The translations under genes and the position numbers were made by a program. A stretch of DNA of 46,903 bases from assembly GCA_945861415.1 (NCBI GenBank), contig CAMAUV010000034.1, positions 1 through 46,903 of the forward strand, in the 5' to 3' direction. Source of the DNA: Akkermansia muciniphila (lineage in GTDB: Bacteria; Verrucomicrobiota; Verrucomicrobiia; Verrucomicrobiales; V1-33). Under the pieces are notes generated by a model. The model saw only the letters and a list, made by a program, of their open reading frames with translations, did not search any database and had not been told where the DNA came from. Below are positions 43,790 to 46,903 of the stretch, in pieces; within the stretch, counting starts at the first letter, position 1, and each line of letters opens with the position of its first letter.

Positions 43790-44575
43790 CTATTTTTTCT
43801 CCTCCGCGGATTCCTCTTTGGGCGCCGCAGCCTCTTTTATAGCCGTCTGGTCCTCTTCGCTCAGCTTGTTGATCGCATAAGCAAAAGTTTTACCGTTCTT
43901 CATTTTGAAGGTGCAGTTCTCTCCGCTCACTGAAACCAGCGCCGCGCTCATCTTCTTGCCGTCAGCGTTCGTCCACTCGCGCTCCGGGACAAGCACGGCG
44001 GATTTGTCGTCGAGTTTGGAAGGCGAAGTGCTGCCTCCGGGCGGTTTAGGCCCGAGACCAGAAGAGCCAGCAGTCGTCACCGCCTTGAGGGCAGTATCCA
44101 CCGCCTTATCAAAGCTTTTATCTGAGGGGTGCCCGTCGAAGACCATTTTGCCGGCAGTGTCGAACACCACACTGTGAGGAATTCCTCCACTCCCGCCGGG
44201 AGAGTTGCCACCTTTGGTCACGGGGAATTTCATCTTCAGCTTCTTGACCACTGCGTTGATTTCCTCGTCAGTGGCAGCTTGGACGTGCATAGCAATGACC
44301 ACTAGCCCCTTGTCAGCCTTACGTTTATGAAGTGCCACCAACTGTGGCATCGCGCTAATGCAAGGGCCTCAGTTGATGCCCCATAACTCTACAACAACCA
44401 CCTTTCCTTTGAGGTCGTCCTTCGTGAGGGGACCGTTTGCGATCACCTCGCCGATGGTTACCTCGTCGATGGATCCTTTGGGGGCTTCCTCCTCTTTCTT
44501 GTCATCCGCCGCACGCAAAGGAAGCGCAGGCAGAGCGATTAATCCCATGGTTAGGAGGCGCAGAAGTGTTTTCAT
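43790..44575 (-). CDS. Candidate selenoprotein: exported TlpA/thioredoxin-like protein with in-frame TGA at the redox site
   Basis: The frame from the ATG at 44575 to the stop at 43790 is open except for one TGA at 44371-44369. Reading TGA as selenocysteine gives 261 residues: a signal peptide (MKTLLRLLTMGLIALPALPL), the strand GKVVVVELWGIN, then U69-G70-P71-C72 and ISAMPQLVALHKRK. This is exactly the thioredoxin layout W-x-x-x-C-G-P-C with U in place of the first cysteine. The fold continues (LVVIAMHV, GGIPHSVVFDTAGKMVFDG with the cis-Pro IP) and ends in an SHD1-like domain (REWTNADGKKMSAALVSVSG, FAYAINKLSEEDQTAIKE). A hairpin with SECIS geometry follows the TGA. A nonsense mutation of TGC or TGT would look the same at this codon. 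No sel genes are in the window. Confidence 0.7.
44333..44349 (-). promoter_or_regulatory. SECIS-like hairpin downstream of the in-frame TGA
   Basis: In the mRNA sense UGCCAC and GUGGCA form a perfect 6-bp stem with the loop AGUUG. There are 25 bases between the TGA and the loop, within the 16-37 range described for bacterial SECIS elements, and a G is among the first two loop bases as those models require. The stem overlaps the Met and following codons of the coding frame. No covariation evidence is available. Confidence 0.5.
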
Positions 44576-44660
44576 AGGTTTGAGTAACGCCGCGAGCGAC
44601 GCCTTGGGCGGAAGTTATGGGACTATTTCCAGAACTGCGAGAACTTTTTTGCGTTCCTCC

Positions 44661-44700
44661 AAAAAGAATTCTGCGGCAGGCGTGGGAGCCTGCCGCAGAA
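44661..44700 (-). terminator. Rho-independent terminator of the DUF1080-ThuA gene
   Basis: On the minus strand TTCTGCGGCAGGC and GCCTGCCGCAGAA form a perfect 13-bp stem around a six-base loop, followed by TTCTTTTT. It lies 28 bases after the stop at 44729 and is the strongest terminator in the window. Confidence 0.93.
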
Positions 44701-44728
44701 GAAGACTGCTATTTCGAAGAAATACGGA

Positions 44729-46246
44729 CTACCTTTTCTTGTCTAGGTTTGCCTTCATTTCCTCATCGCTTGGCTGCGGGGTCTGGATTCCACCGACAGG
44801 AACTTCAGCCTTAGATATCCACGCAACGGCGTTCAGAGCGACTTTCCGGAAATTATTGTCCTTCCAATTGCGATGGTGATGGGCTCCTGTAAAACCAAAT
44901 CCTCGTGTGCCGCCTTCGTTTTCGCTTACCCACATGGTGTGCTGGGGCTCACCCTTGGCAACGGCCGAACGCACTGCGGGATTTCCGCTGTGACCACCGT
45001 CAGGGCGGCTCATGGTGGCAGCCGGTGCGATCGCCGACAGAATGGGAGTCACCCCTTTCATCCCTTCGCGGAAGCGCATGTGGAAATACCACTCGTCATT
45101 AATCGTAAAGGGCTCCACCCCGCTGGTGACCGGGTGCTTAGGCAGCACCTTGAACTCGGCATCCCAATGCGGATTCACGCTCCAGTTCTTCTCGAAATAG
45201 CCGCCGATCCAATTAAGGAAGGCATCGCCACTGGGACCTTTTTCCACTTCCACAGCGTAATGGAAGCAGCCCACGCCGGCACCACGCTTGCGCGCGGCCT
45301 CCACTTCTTCGAGGTGCGAGTTGACCATGTGTGACCCACCGCCGGTGCAAAACATCACAATGGCGTCGGCATTTTGGAACTTCGTGGGATCCGCCGGCCA
45401 ACCTCCGGAGTAAATAGTCGCATGCACTCTATCTCCGGCCGCTGAATTGAGTCCTTTAGCGAGCAGCATGCAACCGGCCCGGTGTTCATGATCGCCAGGG
45501 GCGTGACTGGGTGTGCCGGCAACGAAAACGACTTTTTTCACATCTCCCAGCGGGGTGCGCTTGAGCTTGATGTTGCGGAACTGCACCTTCATGGGCGGTC
45601 CGGCGTGGAGCTGGAATGCTAGAAGTCCAGAGCGGCGGCGCTGCTCTTTGTCCTCGTCGGTCACACTGGCAGTCAGGGTGCCGTTGATGTAGTTCTCCAC
45701 CGTCCATCCCTTGGCCACAACGCGGATAGCGTTCCATTCCCCTTTTTTGATTCCTTTCTGCAGGTCTTCACTTTTCGCGAACTGCTCTTTGACCGTCGGT
45801 TTATGATCAGCCCCGATAACCGTCTTCTGGCCCCGATCCGCCAGAATGCCGCGGTAGCGTTCGCCGTAGACAATGCCGGAATAGCGGTCGCCGCTTTCAA
45901 AGTCCGCCTGATAACCGCCCACGACCCACTGCTCATCCTTCACGGCGAAACTGCGCACCTGGATGCCGCTGTTGCCACCGTCCAGTTTATACTCTGCGGT
46001 CAATTCAAAGTCATCCACTTCGCCGCGGGTCCATGTGAGGAAGGTGTTCCCCCTGGTGGGAACCTCAGCAGTGGTCTGACCCGTAATGCAGCCATCCTCC
46101 ACACGCCAAAGCTGAGGATTGCCGTCCCAGCCATCCAGCGATTTGCCGTCAAAAATGGCGAGCGGCTCAGCTTCCTGGGCACGGACGGGCGAAAGGGAAA
46201 CGGTGAGCACTCCGGTGAGGAGCGGAATAATAATTGGTAGTTTCAT
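44729..46246 (-). CDS. Secreted DUF1080 (3-keto-disaccharide hydrolase-like) and ThuA-like fusion protein
   Basis: The 505-residue protein begins with a signal peptide (MKLPIIIPLLTGVLTVSLSPVRA). Residues about 25-235 are a DUF1080 concanavalin-like domain: PLAIFDGKSLDGWDGNPQLW, WRVEDGCITGQTT, FELTAEYKLDGGNSGIQVRS, GEWNAIRVVAKGWTVENYING and VQFRNIKLKRTP. Residues about 238-480 are a ThuA-like (trehalose utilisation, glutamine-amidotransferase fold) domain: VVFVAGTPSHAPGDHEHRAG, VMFCTGGGSHMVNSH, GVGCFHYAVE, and RGFGFTGAHHHRNW. DUF1080 proteins bind or cleave sugars, with recent members acting on 3-keto-disaccharides. The pairing suggests extracellular or periplasmic glycoside breakdown. The gene is monocistronic, with a strong terminator and its own 5' gap. 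Confidence 0.9.
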   Translation of the reverse strand: MKLPIIIPLLTGVLTVSLSPVRAQEAEPLAIFDGKSLDGWDGNPQLWRVEDGCITGQTTAEVPTRGNTFLTWTRGEVDDFELTAEYKLDGGNSGIQVRSFAVKDEQWVVGGYQADFESGDRYSGIVYGERYRGILADRGQKTVIGADHKPTVKEQFAKSEDLQKGIKKGEWNAIRVVAKGWTVENYINGTLTASVTDEDKEQRRRSGLLAFQLHAGPPMKVQFRNIKLKRTPLGDVKKVVFVAGTPSHAPGDHEHRAGCMLLAKGLNSAAGDRVHATIYSGGWPADPTKFQNADAIVMFCTGGGSHMVNSHLEEVEAARKRGAGVGCFHYAVEVEKGPSGDAFLNWIGGYFEKNWSVNPHWDAEFKVLPKHPVTSGVEPFTINDEWYFHMRFREGMKGVTPILSAIAPAATMSRPDGGHSGNPAVRSAVAKGEPQHTMWVSENEGGTRGFGFTGAHHHRNWKDNNFRKVALNAVAWISKAEVPVGGIQTPQPSDEEMKANLDKKR

Positions 46247-46903
46247 TGGGTGTGGTGTGAATAATTAGCCCGCGCAATACGCCGGACCAAGACCGGTCTA
46301 TCAAAGAGAATGACGGACACGCCAGAACAATTTCTGCCCCCGGCGGCGGGACCATCCAGCTGTCGGCTATCTCCTTCACTGCCTTTGAAGATTTTCGGCA
46401 ACCCCCGGCCGTTTTAGACCGGACTAAACCCGCACCCATTTCTGAGCCGCATGGCTTTTTGGTCACGGCTTCGCAAAGTTTCACCTCGTTATGCCCCTCC
46501 CTCGCAGTGGCAAAGAGCGCCGGTGTCTTCCCACCGCTGGCAATGCGCTGATACACCGCCCGGTAGTGCATCTTGTGAGAATAGCTGAATCCGTCGGCAT
46601 GGTCGCCCGGATAGTCGGTGAAACCTGCCCCATCCTCCATGAATCCCGCGGCGGCGCGCTGGAGAATCTGATTCTGCTCATCTCGTCGGCCAGCGAGAAT
46701 TTCATTCGGCTGCTGCAAATCCTCGCAGCCTGTCGGACTTAGAAGCCCCGTTTTTCGGCCCGGAAAATTCTTTTCGTTTCGGCGGCAGGAGTTTTCTCCG
46801 CGGAGGTCACTCGCAGTAGTCAGTTCGACCTTGAACAGGCGCACAAGGCGCATTTCCGGAGGCGTAATTTCGGCATTCACGGGCCGAAGGCCCCGGTTTA
46901 TGC
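46247..46903. other. Right-edge region without a confident gene, 657 bases
   Basis: A minus-strand frame runs from a GTG at 46880 to 46167 and includes AAAGFMEDGAGFTDYPGDH and ADGFSYSHKMHYRAVYQRIA, which read somewhat like protein. However it runs through the promoter area and signal peptide of the DUF1080-ThuA gene, so it is not an intact gene and may be a decayed one. I could not name a family. The part just upstream of 46246 should hold the promoter of that gene, but no clear -35/-10 pair was found. Confidence 0.35.

Noticed and set aside
43790..44350. Treating the thioredoxin-fold region as two separate genes (44369-44575 and 43790-44350)
   Set aside because: The second piece would start inside the fold just after the active site and lack half of it. 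Both pieces are in the same frame with only a TGA between them, so one interrupted gene is the better reading.
46167..46880. Minus-strand frame of 237 codons at the right edge
   Set aside because: It overlaps the signal peptide and promoter area of the DUF1080-ThuA gene in another frame; kept only as a possible decayed gene.

Overview
The window looks like chromosomal DNA of a Verrucomicrobiota bacterium, or a close PVC-group relative, of fairly high G+C. This is inferred from protein content: a very long GreA/GreB-type factor like the chlamydial one, secreted proteins of the DUF1080/ThuA kind, a TlpA-like protein with an SHD1-like tail, prenyltransferase-repeat secreted proteins, and starts that nearly all lack a Shine-Dalgarno motif. 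No tRNA, rRNA, CRISPR array or prophage was seen. The only mobile DNA is the end of an IS3-type transposase gene at the left edge.

Layout. 1-5.5 kb: transposase end, an orphan LsrF-type thiolase, a secreted cyclophilin-domain protein, an MsrB lipoprotein with an adjacent catalytically dead paralogue, a two-motif CDGSH protein, and a histidine-kinase scrap. 5.5-8 kb: SLC13-type transporter and AraC regulator. 8.3-14.8 kb: long Gre factor, a DUF455-ATP-grasp fusion coupled to an FKBP isomerase, and BioF. 14.8-20.6 kb: convergent serine dehydratase, RsmI with a DUF3592 protein, then coupled menF-menD for menaquinone. 20.6-25.2 kb: pyruvate kinase, PfkB kinase and a small membrane protein on one strand; a DUF3127 protein and a metallophosphoesterase on the other. 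25.2-30 kb: RimO, an amino-acid permease and a sugar nucleotidyltransferase, with two gene remnants between genes. 30-35.3 kb: secreted alpha/alpha-barrel protein, SbcC and a thioesterase. 35.4-36.8 kb: pgsA-yceD-rpmF with a strong terminator. 37-43.6 kb: argS, dnaG and a three-gene type III polyketide operon (methyltransferase, flavoprotein, synthase). 43.7-46.9 kb: a thioredoxin-fold gene with an in-frame TGA at the active-site cysteine, then a DUF1080-ThuA fusion.

The most striking observation is the thioredoxin-fold gene at 43790-44575. Its only interruption is a TGA exactly where the first cysteine of the CxxC site belongs (U-G-P-C), and a hairpin that fits bacterial SECIS geometry lies just downstream. 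It is a candidate selenoprotein of the TlpA/thioredoxin class with a C-terminal SHD1-like domain. Second is the DUF455 ferritin-like/ATP-grasp fusion, which looks like a two-step enzyme of unknown product. Third is the type III PKS-flavoprotein-methyltransferase operon, which reads as a quinone/phenolic-lipid pathway and runs directly into dnaG.

Several intergenic gaps hold short protein-like scraps (histidine kinase ATPase box, CoA-transferase N-terminus, an unidentified C-terminus), so this chromosome appears to be losing genes by deletion and decay.
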